From: Lachnospiraceae bacterium | GTDB lineage: Bacteria > Bacillota > Clostridia > Lachnospirales > Lachnospiraceae | Length of the DNA stretch: 45,577 nt | NCBI GenBank assembly: GCA_021205565.1 | Contig: JAJPXG010000044.1 | Span: 1-45,577 of the forward strand | Reading direction: 5' to 3' | In this document: positions 8,181 through 16,820 of the stretch, piece after piece | How the letters are laid out: every line of letters starts with the position of its first letter | Numbering within the stretch: the first letter of the stretch is position 1 | Position numbers and translations under genes: made by a program | Notes under the pieces: model-generated | What the model saw: only the letters and a program-made list of their open reading frames with translations | Told to the model about the DNA's origin: nothing | The model's database searches: none

Positions 8181-8612
8181 ATGTACGCAGGCAAATACAA
8201 TCACACGCTTGATACAAAAGGCAGACTCATTCTTCCCTCGAAGCTGCGCGACTCGCTTGGCGAGGAGTTCGTAGTGACCAAGGGGATCGATGGGTGTTTG
8301 TTTGTGTACGACAAAACAGAGTGGGCGCAGTTCGAGGAGAAGCTCGATACGCTCTCCATCACCAGCAAGGAGTCCCGTAAGGTACTGCGGTTTTTCTTAT
8401 CCGGCGCAGCCTATGTGGAAGTGGACAAGCAGGGGCGTTTCCTGGTCCCGACAGAGCTTCGCGAGTACGCGGGTCTGGATAAGGATGTGTGTATGGTAGG
8501 CAGCGGGCGCCATGTGGAGATCTGGGATAAGAGCCGCTGGGATGCTGAGAATGAAGACATTGACGTGGATCAGTCCATGGCATACTTGGACAGCATCGGC
8601 ATTCGCCTGTAG
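8181..8612 (+). CDS. mraZ: Transcriptional regulator MraZ
   Basis: DNA-binding autoregulator of the dcw cluster. The 143 residues are the canonical length, with two AbrB-like (SpoVT-AbrB) swapped-hairpin domains. The first starts at MYAGKYNHTLDTKGRLILPSK and the second at AAYVEVDKQGRFLVPTELREYA. The paired K/QGR-LxPxxLR motifs are the DNA-contacting surface. The family forms ring oligomers that bind several direct repeats at once, which fits the repeats upstream. It is the first gene of the cluster, and rsmH starts 12 nt after its stop. Confidence 0.97.
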   Translation: MYAGKYNHTLDTKGRLILPSKLRDSLGEEFVVTKGIDGCLFVYDKTEWAQFEEKLDTLSITSKESRKVLRFFLSGAAYVEVDKQGRFLVPTELREYAGLDKDVCMVGSGRHVEIWDKSRWDAENEDIDVDQSMAYLDSIGIRL

Positions 8613-8624
8613 GAGACGATGAAG

Positions 8625-9566
8625 ATGGAGTTTCAACATTATTCCGTGCTGCTGCAGGAAACGATTGAGGAACTGCATATACAGCCTGACGGCGTGTATG
8701 TGGACGGCACTCTGGGAGGCGGAGGACACGCGGAAGCGGTCTGTTCAAGGCTGTCGGACAAGGGACGTCTGTATGGCTTTGACCAGGACGGAGACGCGAT
8801 TGAGGCGGCCACGGAGAGGCTGACGCCTTATCAGAATCAGATAACGATCATAAGAAGCAATTTCCGATATATGCGTGATCGCCTGGCAGAAAAAGGCATC
8901 TGCCGGGTCGACGGTATCCTGCTGGATCTTGGTGTCTCCTCATTCCAGCTGGATACCCCCGGGAGGGGATTTTCCTATAAAGAGGATACGCCTCTGGACA
9001 TGCGCATGGACGACCGTCAGGAGCTGTCCGCGAAGGAGATTGTGAATACTTACCCGGAAATGGAGCTGTACAGGATTATCCGGGATTACGGGGAAGAGCA
9101 GTTCGCCAAAAATATTGCCAAGCATATCTGCATGGAGAGAGCGATCGCCCCGATTGAGACCACCGGGCAGCTGAATGAGATTATCAGGGCGTCGATACCT
9201 GCGAAAATGCGGGTAAACGGCCATCCCTCCAAAAAGACCTTTCAGGCCATCCGCATTGAATGCAATCACGAGCTGGATGTCTTGAAGGATTCAATGGACG
9301 ATATGATTGATCTGCTGAACCCGAATGGACGGCTGTGCATCATCACCTTCCATTCTCTGGAAGACAGAATTGTGAAATCAGCCTTCCGCAAAGCGGAATC
9401 TCCCTGCATCTGCCCTCCGGAATTTCCGGTTTGCACCTGCGGCAGAGTCTCCAAAGGAAAAGTGATTACAAAGAAACCGATACAGCCCTCAGAGAGAGAG
9501 CTGAAAGAGAATAAAAGAAGCAAAAGCGCAAAACTGAGAGTATTTGAAAAGGCGCAGGAGGTCTGA
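8625..9566 (+). CDS. rsmH: 16S rRNA (cytosine1402-N4)-methyltransferase
   Basis: Methylates N4 of C1402 in the decoding centre of 16S rRNA using S-adenosylmethionine; cytoplasmic, also called MraW. The SAM-binding loop [11 protein letters not shown] lies near residue 30, with [23 protein letters not shown] and [15 protein letters not shown] following. The C-terminal half has the family stretch [12 protein letters not shown] and Cys-rich [13 protein letters not shown]. The track starts at 8619, but AGGAG at 8611-8615 sits 3 nt from that ATG and 9 nt from the ATG at 8625, so I prefer 8625 ([10 protein letters not shown]). ftsL starts 2 nt after the stop, indicating tight coupling. Confidence 0.96.
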   Translation: MEFQHYSVLLQETIEELHIQPDGVYVDGTLGGGGHAEAVCSRLSDKGRLYGFDQDGDAIEAATERLTPYQNQITIIRSNFRYMRDRLAEKGICRVDGILLDLGVSSFQLDTPGRGFSYKEDTPLDMRMDDRQELSAKEIVNTYPEMELYRIIRDYGEEQFAKNIAKHICMERAIAPIETTGQLNEIIRASIPAKMRVNGHPSKKTFQAIRIECNHELDVLKDSMDDMIDLLNPNGRLCIITFHSLEDRIVKSAFRKAESPCICPPEFPVCTCGRVSKGKVITKKPIQPSERELKENKRSKSAKLRVFEKAQEV

Positions 9567-9568
9567 AC

Positions 9569-10231
9569 ATGGCAGGCAACGATTACGGATACCGCAGATA
9601 CGGAAGCACACAGGTAAATACAAGAGCTAACGGCAGCAGAACTGCAGCAGGCAGGACTTCCGCACAGTATCAGTATGGAACGGCTGCTCCCAAGCAGAGC
9701 CCGGCCCGCAGGCAGACTGCATCCCAGGCAGCAGCTCCGGCCCGCAGACGGACCACATCCCAGACGGCACCGGCGCGCAGGCAGGAAATGCCGCAGACAA
9801 CCCGCAGACAGGTGCGCACGCAGGCGGCACCCGCCCGCAGACAGGTGCCCAGACGTCATGAGGTGAATGTCGGCGCTGAGAAAGCGAAGGTTACTCTGCA
9901 GGCCTCTCCGGTCAACAGACTGGCGCTTTTAACCGTGACGGCAGCGTTTTTATTTCTGGGAGCGATGGTACTGCGCTATGTCAGTCTGCAGTCTGACATC
10001 ACACAGTTAAGAACGAATATTCAGTCTCTGGAGTCCGAGGTGAATGATCTGACTGCCAGCAATGACGAATACCTGAGCAGAATCGAGGCAGGCGTCGATC
10101 TGGAGGAAGTCAGAGAAGTCGCCATCATGGATCTGGGGATGGTTTATGCCACTGAGGATCAGATTATTACATATGATTCCCAGATTGACGATTATCTGGA
10201 ACAGAGCGTCGTCATTTCAGACGAGGATTGA
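9569..10231 (+). CDS. ftsL: FtsL-like divisome protein with an Arg/Ala-rich cytoplasmic repeat region
   Basis: A 220-residue bitopic membrane protein at the ftsL position between rsmH and a PBP2 gene. About 110 cytoplasmic residues are low-complexity, with repeated AxxARRQ units (APARRQ, AAPARRRT, TAPARRQE, AAPARRQV). One TM helix follows (LALLTVTAAFLFLGAMVL, about 111-130), then a periplasm-side coiled coil (SLQSDITQLRTNIQSLESEVNDL) and a short tail. FtsL with DivIB and DivIC activates septal PBP2/SEDS synthesis. Sequence conservation in this family is weak, so the call rests on context and topology. The Arg-rich N-terminus is longer than in typical FtsL and may contact nucleic acid or acidic phospholipid; that is inference. 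Confidence 0.8.
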   Translation: MAGNDYGYRRYGSTQVNTRANGSRTAAGRTSAQYQYGTAAPKQSPARRQTASQAAAPARRRTTSQTAPARRQEMPQTTRRQVRTQAAPARRQVPRRHEVNVGAEKAKVTLQASPVNRLALLTVTAAFLFLGAMVLRYVSLQSDITQLRTNIQSLESEVNDLTASNDEYLSRIEAGVDLEEVREVAIMDLGMVYATEDQIITYDSQIDDYLEQSVVISDED

Positions 10232-10232
10232 G

Positions 10233-12437
10233 ATGAACGGGAGGACCCAAAACAGAGGGGGACGAGGCGGTAAAGGAAAGCAACGCAAGGTGGATACCAC
10301 GAAGTTTCGGCCTTATATGAGGCGAAAGCTGGTGGTTTTCTGTACAATAGCGCTGGCAATGACCGGTTTTCTGATCTGGAGGCTGGTGGATATCACCGCG
10401 ACCAGCGAGGAAAAGTATAAACAGATCGTGTTAAGCCAGCAGGCCTATGATTCCACAACGCTTGCTTACAAGCGGGGCACGATCTACGACGCGAACGGTA
10501 CGGTCTTAGCCTACAGTGAAAAAGTATATAATGTCATCTTGGACACAAAGGCACTTCTGGCGGACGACGAAGCCTATACGCCCACGCTGGAGGCACTGGA
10601 GGCGTGTTTCCCTGACATCGTGCTTTCGGATGTAAAGGAATATATCAGCAACTATCCCTCTTCACAATACCGTATTATTTTAAAGAGTATCTCCTACGAT
10701 GAGATGGAGGCATACTACGATTACGTGGATGCGGTTTATGCCGCCGGGGAAGCCGCGGCGGAGGCAAGCGGAGAGACGTACAGCGGGACGCACATTACCG
10801 GTATCTGGTTTGAGGAGCAGTATGAGAGAAAATATCCATACAGCACCCTGGCAAGTGAGGTGCTGGGCTTTGTCGGATCAGATAATAACGGCATGTTTGG
10901 CCTGGAGGAGTATTACAATGATACGCTGAACGGAACAACCGGCAGGGAGTACGGATATCTGAACGAGGACAGCGAGGTCAATGTGACGACCATTCCGGCC
11001 ACGGATGGTTACAGCATTGTCACTACGATCGACGCCAATATCCAGACGACTGTGGAGAAGTGGATCGATTATTATAATGAACTACTGAGGAATAATTACA
11101 GAACAGGCGCGGGCGCGGAGAACATCGGCGTGATCGTCATGGATGTGAACGACGGCAGTGTTCTGGCCATGGCGTCGAATACAGATTATGACTGTAATGA
11201 TCCTTATGATCTGAGCGAGTATTTCACGGAAGCGGAGTGGGCCGCCCTGCAGGATGATACGGATTTATTTTACACCGAATCCAACCAGATCTGGAGGAAC
11301 TTCTGCATTTCCGATACCTATGAGCCCGGTTCGGTGGCCAAGCCCTTCACTGTGGCGATGGCGCTGGAAACAGGAGCCATCACCGGCAATGAGACTTATT
11401 ACTGCGGCGGCTCTTTAGAAGTAGGCGGCTGGAGCATCAGCTGTCATAATACCTCCGGACATGGATACGTTACAGTTTCTGAAGCGATTGAGGAGTCCTG
11501 CAACGTGGCACTGATGCAGATCGCACAGGCGCTGGGAGAGGAATCCTTCGTCGAGTATCAGAACCGATTCGGCTTTGGCTTAAAGAGCAACATTGATCTG
11601 GCGGGCGAGGCGAGAACCGCGAGCCTGATCTATACAGAAGACACCATCGGCAGCGCAGAGTTAGCCACTTCTTCATTTGGACAGGGCTTTCAGGTATCCA
11701 TGATTCAGATGGCCGCGAGCTTCTGTTCTTTAGTGAACGGCGGGTATCTGTACGAGCCTAGAGTGGTTAGTCAGATTTTGAGCTCCAACGGTACCGTAGT
11801 GGAAAATATTTCCGCCAAGCTGGTCAAGCAGACCATCTCCGCTTCCACCAGTGAGAAAATCATCGAGTACTGTAATAAGGTCATTACCGAAGGCACCGGC
11901 ACCAGAGCGGCTGTAGCGGGGTATCTCATCGGCGGCAAGACCGGTACCAGTGAGACACTTCCCAGAGGAAACGGGGATTATGTGATTTCCTTCTGCGGAT
12001 ATGCTCCGGCGGATGATCCGCAGGTCTTGGTGTATGTGGTCATTGACAGACCCAATGTGGAGGATCAGGCCAATTCCACTAAGTACGCCTGCTGGCTCAG
12101 CAAGGACATCATGACAGATATCCTGCCATATCTGGGAATTTATATGACGGAGGAACTGACCGAGGAAGAAGAGGCAGATTTGGCTGACAGAGCCGAGTCT
12201 GTGATTCAGGAGTACCTGCAGAAGAGAGCCTTAGAGGATACGGAGGAGGATATCTCGGAAGCGGCCGATAATACCGATATGCTCAATTCAACAGCCGCTG
12301 ACAATGAAGCGACCACTACAACCATTGGCTCGACCGTGGAGGGAATTGAGACGGAGGAAAGCACAGAGACGCAGGAAACAGAAGCAGAGGAAACGGAAAC
12401 TGAAACAGAAACAGAAAGCGCTGCTTCCACTGAATAA
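10233..12437 (+). CDS. Class B penicillin-binding protein 2 (FtsI/SpoVD type), first of two
   Basis: D,D-transpeptidase that cross-links peptidoglycan outside the membrane. The track extends upstream into ftsL; the ATG at 10233, one nt after the ftsL stop and behind ACGAGG, gives MNGRTQNRGG and 734 residues. A basic cytoplasmic leader and a TM helix (LVVFCTIALAMTGFLIW, about 34-52) come first. The N-terminal dimerisation region begins at KRGTIYDANGTVLAYS. The transpeptidase domain has EPGSVAKPF (nucleophile Ser in SxxK), SCN (SxN) and GGKTGTSE (KTG). No PASTA domain is seen. The last 90 residues are an acidic Glu/Thr tail (EETETETETES), probably extracytoplasmic and disordered. Which paralogue serves vegetative septation and which spore cortex cannot be told. 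Confidence 0.92.
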   Translation: MNGRTQNRGGRGGKGKQRKVDTTKFRPYMRRKLVVFCTIALAMTGFLIWRLVDITATSEEKYKQIVLSQQAYDSTTLAYKRGTIYDANGTVLAYSEKVYNVILDTKALLADDEAYTPTLEALEACFPDIVLSDVKEYISNYPSSQYRIILKSISYDEMEAYYDYVDAVYAAGEAAAEASGETYSGTHITGIWFEEQYERKYPYSTLASEVLGFVGSDNNGMFGLEEYYNDTLNGTTGREYGYLNEDSEVNVTTIPATDGYSIVTTIDANIQTTVEKWIDYYNELLRNNYRTGAGAENIGVIVMDVNDGSVLAMASNTDYDCNDPYDLSEYFTEAEWAALQDDTDLFYTESNQIWRNFCISDTYEPGSVAKPFTVAMALETGAITGNETYYCGGSLEVGGWSISCHNTSGHGYVTVSEAIEESCNVALMQIAQALGEESFVEYQNRFGFGLKSNIDLAGEARTASLIYTEDTIGSAELATSSFGQGFQVSMIQMAASFCSLVNGGYLYEPRVVSQILSSNGTVVENISAKLVKQTISASTSEKIIEYCNKVITEGTGTRAAVAGYLIGGKTGTSETLPRGNGDYVISFCGYAPADDPQVLVYVVIDRPNVEDQANSTKYACWLSKDIMTDILPYLGIYMTEELTEEEEADLADRAESVIQEYLQKRALEDTEEDISEAADNTDMLNSTAADNEATTTTIGSTVEGIETEESTETQETEAEETETETETESAASTE

Positions 12438-12454
12438 AAAGAACACGCGGCCCA

Positions 12455-12649
12455 TGTAAAAGGGGAAGAAAGGGCCGCAGACAGTGTAAAAGGGAAAACA
12501 AAAGGCTTTGGCCCGTGTAAAAGGGGAATTTACAAAGGTTAAGCCTAAGTAAAAGGGGAAAGGCCGCACCGGTGTAAAAGGGGAATTTACTGCAGGTCCG
12601 GCCAAAGTGAAAAAGGGGAATAAAGGCTGCGCCCGTGTAAAAGGGGAAT
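12455..12649 (+). repeat. Seven-copy GTGTAAAAGGGGAA intergenic repeat array
   Basis: Seven copies of (G)TGTAAAAGGGGAA, with TGT-equivalent positions at 12455, 12485, 12516, 12548, 12573, 12608 and 12636. Spacing is 30, 31, 32, 25, 35 and 28 bp (mean about 30). Copies 3, 5 and 7 match the consensus fully; the others differ by one or two bases. Most spacers share a second short motif (AAAGG, then a GC-rich GCC-ending stretch). The array fills the gap between the two PBP2 genes. On the minus strand it makes the false ORFs with FPFYTG and SPFTRA repeats. No copy was noticed elsewhere in the window. Function unknown. Confidence 0.9.
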
Positions 12650-12726
12650 GAAAGGCGCAACCGAAGCCGGGCATAACCTCATGGAAAGTCACATAAGCTT
12701 AAAACAAACTTTCTGTGAGGTTATTT

Positions 12727-14457
12727 ATGTTTGTCAGAACCTATCAGAAGAAAAAGATCCTGTTTTTTGCAGCGGCGAGTATTCTCGTGCTTTTCGCGTT
12801 ATTGGGCCGTCTGATTTATCTGATGGCGGCGCGGGGCGATTACTACGCGCAGATGGCCACCGATTTACAGGAGCGGGAGCGGGACATCAAGGCGCTTCGC
12901 GGACGGATTTTGGACCGCAACGGCGTGGTGCTGGCGGATAACGAGACAGTATGCACGGTATCCGTGATCTACAATCAGATCGAGGATCCGGAAAAAGTGA
13001 TAGAGGTCCTGTGCGAGGAGCTTGGGCTGGACGAGGAATATGTCCGCACCCGTGTGGAAAAGTACTCCTCACGGGAACGGATCATGAGCAATGTGCCAAA
13101 GGAGACGGGAGACCGTATCCGCAGCTATGACCTGGCCGGCGTCAAGGTGGACGAGGATTACAAACGCTATTATCCATACAGCACGCTTGCCAGCAAGGTC
13201 TTAGGCTTTACCGGCTCAGACAACCAGGGAATCCTGGGGCTGGAAGTGGTATACGATGAATATCTCTCCGGTGAGGACGGAAAAATCCTGACCGTGACAG
13301 ACGCCTCCGGAATTGAGATTCAGGAGGAAGGGGAGCGCAGGATCGAACCGGTGGCGGGAGACGATCTGGTCATCACCATCGACGCCAATATTCAGTCTTA
13401 CGCCGAGCAGCTGGCATTACAGGCATATGAGGCCAAAGAGGCCGAAAACGTCATGATTCTGGTGATGAACCCCAACAACGGGGAAATCTACGCCTGCGTC
13501 AATGTGCCGGAATTTGATTTAAATGCTCCTTACGAGCTGACGGATCTCTGGGCTGAGAAGCTTACCGACGGCAATACGGAGGACAAATTGAAAACCATGT
13601 GGCGCAACGGTATTATCAGCGACAGCTATGAGCCGGGATCCACATTTAAAATTATTACCGCCGCGGCAGCTTTGGAAGAGGGCGTTGTTTCCCTGGATGA
13701 GGCATTTTACTGTCCTGGCTATGTGACGGTGGACGACCGTCGGATTCGCTGTGCGAGAACGACGGGACATGGGGCGGAAACCTTTGTGACGGCGCTGCAG
13801 AACAGCTGCAACCCGGTTTTTGTACAGATCGGTTTACGGCTGGGCGTGGAGACCTATTACAGTTATTTTGAGAGTTTTGGTTTAAGCACGAAAACCGGTG
13901 TGGATCTGCCGGGTGAGTCCAGGACCATCGTACATGAGATGGAGGACATGGGCAATGTCGAGCTGGCGACCATGGCCTTCGGGCAGGGCTTTCAGATCAC
14001 GCCGATCCAGCTTCTGACGACGGTATCTTCTATTATCAATGGAGGGTATCGGGTCACGCCGCATTTTGCGATTAAGGCAGTGGGCGAAGAGGGGGATACG
14101 GTATTCGAATATCCCGTCACGGAGGGAATTGTCAGTGAGGAAACCTCGGCAATCATGCGTGAGCTTCTGGAATCTGTGGTGAGCGAGGGCGGCGGCAAAA
14201 ACGGCCAGGTGGAAGGCTACCGGGTCGGCGGCAAGACTGCCACGAGTCAGACCCTTCCCAGAGGAAACGGTAAATATATTGCTTCCTTCATCGGTTTTGC
14301 GCCGGCGGATAATCCGCAGGTGATCGCTATCTGTATCATCACGCACCCGCAGGGTACTTATTACGGAGGACAGATCTGCGCGCCGGTGATCCGCCAGCTT
14401 TTTGAAAATATACTTCCCTATCTGGAGGAAAAGGAGTATAATCCCTCGATGGAGTAG
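12727..14457 (+). CDS. Class B penicillin-binding protein 2 (FtsI/SpoVD type), second of two, with KTA in place of KTG
   Basis: A 576-residue paralogue of the preceding gene. The track begins at a GTG (12715); the ATG at 12727 with GAGG 6 nt upstream gives MFVRTYQKKK. The TM helix is about 12-33 (ILFFAAASILVLFALLGRLIYLM). The N-terminal PBP dimerisation domain starts at LRGRILDRNGVVLADN. The transpeptidase domain has EPGSTFKII (SxxK), NSCNPVF (SxN) and GGKTATSQ, where the almost invariant Gly of the third motif is Ala (codon GCC). It lacks the acidic tail of its neighbour and has no PASTA domain. The two proteins share YKRYYPYSTLAS-like and LPRGNGKY-like stretches, so tandem duplication is likely. 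mraY follows 11 nt later. Confidence 0.91.
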   Translation: MFVRTYQKKKILFFAAASILVLFALLGRLIYLMAARGDYYAQMATDLQERERDIKALRGRILDRNGVVLADNETVCTVSVIYNQIEDPEKVIEVLCEELGLDEEYVRTRVEKYSSRERIMSNVPKETGDRIRSYDLAGVKVDEDYKRYYPYSTLASKVLGFTGSDNQGILGLEVVYDEYLSGEDGKILTVTDASGIEIQEEGERRIEPVAGDDLVITIDANIQSYAEQLALQAYEAKEAENVMILVMNPNNGEIYACVNVPEFDLNAPYELTDLWAEKLTDGNTEDKLKTMWRNGIISDSYEPGSTFKIITAAAALEEGVVSLDEAFYCPGYVTVDDRRIRCARTTGHGAETFVTALQNSCNPVFVQIGLRLGVETYYSYFESFGLSTKTGVDLPGESRTIVHEMEDMGNVELATMAFGQGFQITPIQLLTTVSSIINGGYRVTPHFAIKAVGEEGDTVFEYPVTEGIVSEETSAIMRELLESVVSEGGGKNGQVEGYRVGGKTATSQTLPRGNGKYIASFIGFAPADNPQVIAICIITHPQGTYYGGQICAPVIRQLFENILPYLEEKEYNPSME

Positions 14458-14468
14458 GAGGAAATACA

Positions 14469-15434
14469 ATGTTTCGCAATATGATATATCCGGTCGTCAT
14501 CCCCGTAATCGTCTCTTTTCTGATCACGGTGGTCTTAGGGCCGGTGGTAATACCTTATCTGAAAAAACTGAAATTCGGACAGACTGAGCGTGAGGAAGGC
14601 CCTGAAAGCCACAAGAAAAAGACCGGCACTCCCACCATGGGCGGTATTATTTTTCTGGTCAGCATCACGGTGGTCAGCCTCTTTTATGTGAAGGATTATC
14701 CGGACGTCGTCCCGGTGCTGTTTCTGACGCTGGGCTTCGGACTGATCGGTTTTCTGGACGACTATATCAAGGTGGTGCTGAAACGGGCAATTGGCTTAAG
14801 CAGTATCCAGAAGCTGATTTTACAGATCGTGGTGACGGCGGTGTTTGCCTTTTATATGCTTGCAGTCAGGGACGCGGATCTTTCGATGCGCATTCCCTTT
14901 ATGGACAAGACCCTGGATGTTGGCTGGCTGGCCGTTCCGCTCATGTTTTTCATTGTGATCGGCACAGTCAACGGCTCGAACTTCACGGACGGCATCGACG
15001 GGCAGGAGAGCAGCGTCACTATCATGATCGCGACCTTTTTTGCTGTGGCCGGGGTCGGTCTGGGCGTCGGCATCACACCGATCGCCTGCGCGGTGATCGG
15101 AGGGCTTTTGGGCTTTCTGATGTTTAATGTATATCCGGCCAGCGTGTTTATGGGAGATACCGGATCTCTGGCTTTGGGCGGCTTTGTCGCTGGCTGCGCG
15201 TATATGACGGGCCTGGAGCTTTTCATCCCCATCGTGGCGCTGATTTACTTAGTCGAGGTTGCGAGTGTCATCATTCAGGTTACATATTTCAAGCTGTCCC
15301 ACGGAAAGAGAATCTTCCGCATGGCTCCCATTCACCATCATTTTGAACTGGGCGGCTGGAGTGAGACAAAGGTGGTGGCGGTATTTACCACGGTGACGGC
15401 GCTGCTGTGCCTGGTGGGACTGGCGGCCCTGTAG
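14469..15434 (+). CDS. mraY: Phospho-N-acetylmuramoyl-pentapeptide transferase
   Basis: Transfers phospho-MurNAc-pentapeptide from UDP to undecaprenyl phosphate, giving lipid I. It is an integral membrane enzyme with about ten TM helices; 321 residues is normal. Family motifs are visible: HKKKTGTPTMGG near residue 48, the FLDDYIKV acidic pair, NFTDGIDG on the cytoplasmic face, VYPASVFMGDTGSLALGG and the C-terminal APIHHHFE. AGGAGG precedes the ATG. It lies between the second PBP2 gene and murD, as in many Firmicutes. Confidence 0.97.
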   Translation: MFRNMIYPVVIPVIVSFLITVVLGPVVIPYLKKLKFGQTEREEGPESHKKKTGTPTMGGIIFLVSITVVSLFYVKDYPDVVPVLFLTLGFGLIGFLDDYIKVVLKRAIGLSSIQKLILQIVVTAVFAFYMLAVRDADLSMRIPFMDKTLDVGWLAVPLMFFIVIGTVNGSNFTDGIDGQESSVTIMIATFFAVAGVGLGVGITPIACAVIGGLLGFLMFNVYPASVFMGDTGSLALGGFVAGCAYMTGLELFIPIVALIYLVEVASVIIQVTYFKLSHGKRIFRMAPIHHHFELGGWSETKVVAVFTTVTALLCLVGLAAL

Positions 15435-15445
15435 AGGAAAAGGCA

Positions 15446-16810
15446 ATGGAGTTTCAGAATAAAAAAGTATTTATCATCGGCAGCGGCAGAAGCGGCATGG
15501 GTGCTTTATCGGCCCTCTGCCATGTACAGGCTGTCTGCACATTATATGACAGCAATGAAAAGCTGACAAAAGAAGAGATCGCGGCAAAAATGCCTCAGGA
15601 CACAGCCGCGGATATTATCATCGGCGAGGTGTCGGATCAGACGCTTGCATGCTTTGACCTGGCGGTGATCAGTCCCGGCGTACCTATTGACAGTCCCATG
15701 GTGCTGCGCTTGCGTGAACTGAAAATCCCGGTGATCGGGGAAGTGGAGTTAGGCTTCGAGCTGGCAAAGGGAAGGCTTATCGGCATCACCGGTACGAACG
15801 GCAAGACGACCACGACCACCCTCGTGGGACAGATGATGGCGGATTATTTTTCCTCCGTTTTTGTCGTAGGAAATATTGGAAATCCATATACTTTAGAAGC
15901 ACTGAAAACCACGGATGAGAGCGTGACGGTGGCGGAGATCAGCTCCTTTCAGTTAGAGAGCGTGGAGAGCTTCTGCCCGACAGTTTCCGCCATTTTAAAT
16001 GTGACACCGGACCACTTGAACCGGCATTATACGATGGAGAATTACGCTGCTGTCAAGGAACGCATCACCAGAGGCCAGACGAAGCAGCAGTACTGTATTT
16101 TAAATTATGAAAACAGCTGCACCCGTGACTTCGGCGAAAACCGCTGCCCGGCGACACCGGTCTTCTTTTCCTCGAAAAGGGAGCTGAAAGACGGTATCTA
16201 TTGTCAGGGAGACACCATTTATCTTGCCCGCGGCGGCGTCAGCGAAGCGGTGATGAATATCCACACGGACATGAATCTGGTGGGGATGTGTAATGTGGAG
16301 AATGTGATGGCGGCTCTGGCCATCGGTTTATGCTTCGGCGTACCGCTTGAGAGCCTGCTTCAGACGATCAGAGCCTTTCACGCGGTGGAGCATCGCATTG
16401 AATTCGTAGCGACGAAGGGCGGCGTGGATTATTATAATGATTCCAAGGCCACCAACCCGGATGCGGCGATCCAGGGCATTATCGCCATGGATAAGCCAAC
16501 GGTTTTAATCGGCGGTGGATATGACAAGCACAGTGAGTTTGACGACTGGATCGAGGCCTTTGGCGGCAGAGTAAAGCTTTTGGTGCTGATTGGCCAGACC
16601 AGGGAACAGATCGCTGCCTGCGCCGACAGACACGGCTTTCACGACTACGTATTTGCGGATTCTTACGAGGAGTGCCTGAAGCTCTGCACAAAGAACGCGA
16701 GTGCGGGGGATGCTGTGCTGCTCTCGCCGGCCTGCGCCAGCTGGGGCATGTTTTCCGACTATGAGGAGCGTGGCCGACAGTTTAAGGCTTATGTAAGCGG
16801 TTTGAAGTAG
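15446..16810 (+). CDS. murD: UDP-N-acetylmuramoylalanine--D-glutamate ligase
   Basis: Adds D-glutamate to UDP-MurNAc-L-Ala with ATP in the cytoplasm. The track begins inside mraY; the ATG at 15446, 11 nt after the mraY stop and behind GAGGAAAAGG, gives MEFQNKKVFIIGSGRSG, the expected Rossmann-like N-terminal UDP domain (454 residues). The central ATPase domain has the P-loop GITGTNGKTTTT (about 113-124) and AEISSFQLE. The ligase domain has NVTPDHLNRH, NDSKATNPDA and the C-terminal LLSPACASWGMFSDYEERG. All are hallmarks of MurD. No other Mur ligase gene is present in the cluster. Confidence 0.97.
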   Translation: MEFQNKKVFIIGSGRSGMGALSALCHVQAVCTLYDSNEKLTKEEIAAKMPQDTAADIIIGEVSDQTLACFDLAVISPGVPIDSPMVLRLRELKIPVIGEVELGFELAKGRLIGITGTNGKTTTTTLVGQMMADYFSSVFVVGNIGNPYTLEALKTTDESVTVAEISSFQLESVESFCPTVSAILNVTPDHLNRHYTMENYAAVKERITRGQTKQQYCILNYENSCTRDFGENRCPATPVFFSSKRELKDGIYCQGDTIYLARGGVSEAVMNIHTDMNLVGMCNVENVMAALAIGLCFGVPLESLLQTIRAFHAVEHRIEFVATKGGVDYYNDSKATNPDAAIQGIIAMDKPTVLIGGGYDKHSEFDDWIEAFGGRVKLLVLIGQTREQIAACADRHGFHDYVFADSYEECLKLCTKNASAGDAVLLSPACASWGMFSDYEERGRQFKAYVSGLK

Positions 16811-16820
16811 GAGAAAAGTT

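Noticed and set aside
12455-12649. CRISPR array
   Set aside because: The units are only 13-14 bp, spacing is irregular (25-35 bp), the spacers resemble each other and no cas genes are near.
12288-12692. Minus-strand ORFs with repeated FPFYTG / SPFTRA peptides
   Set aside because: They are the plus-strand intergenic repeat array read backwards, continuing into the antisense of the PBP tail; there is no RBS and no recognisable fold. Kept as a repeat array, not a gene.
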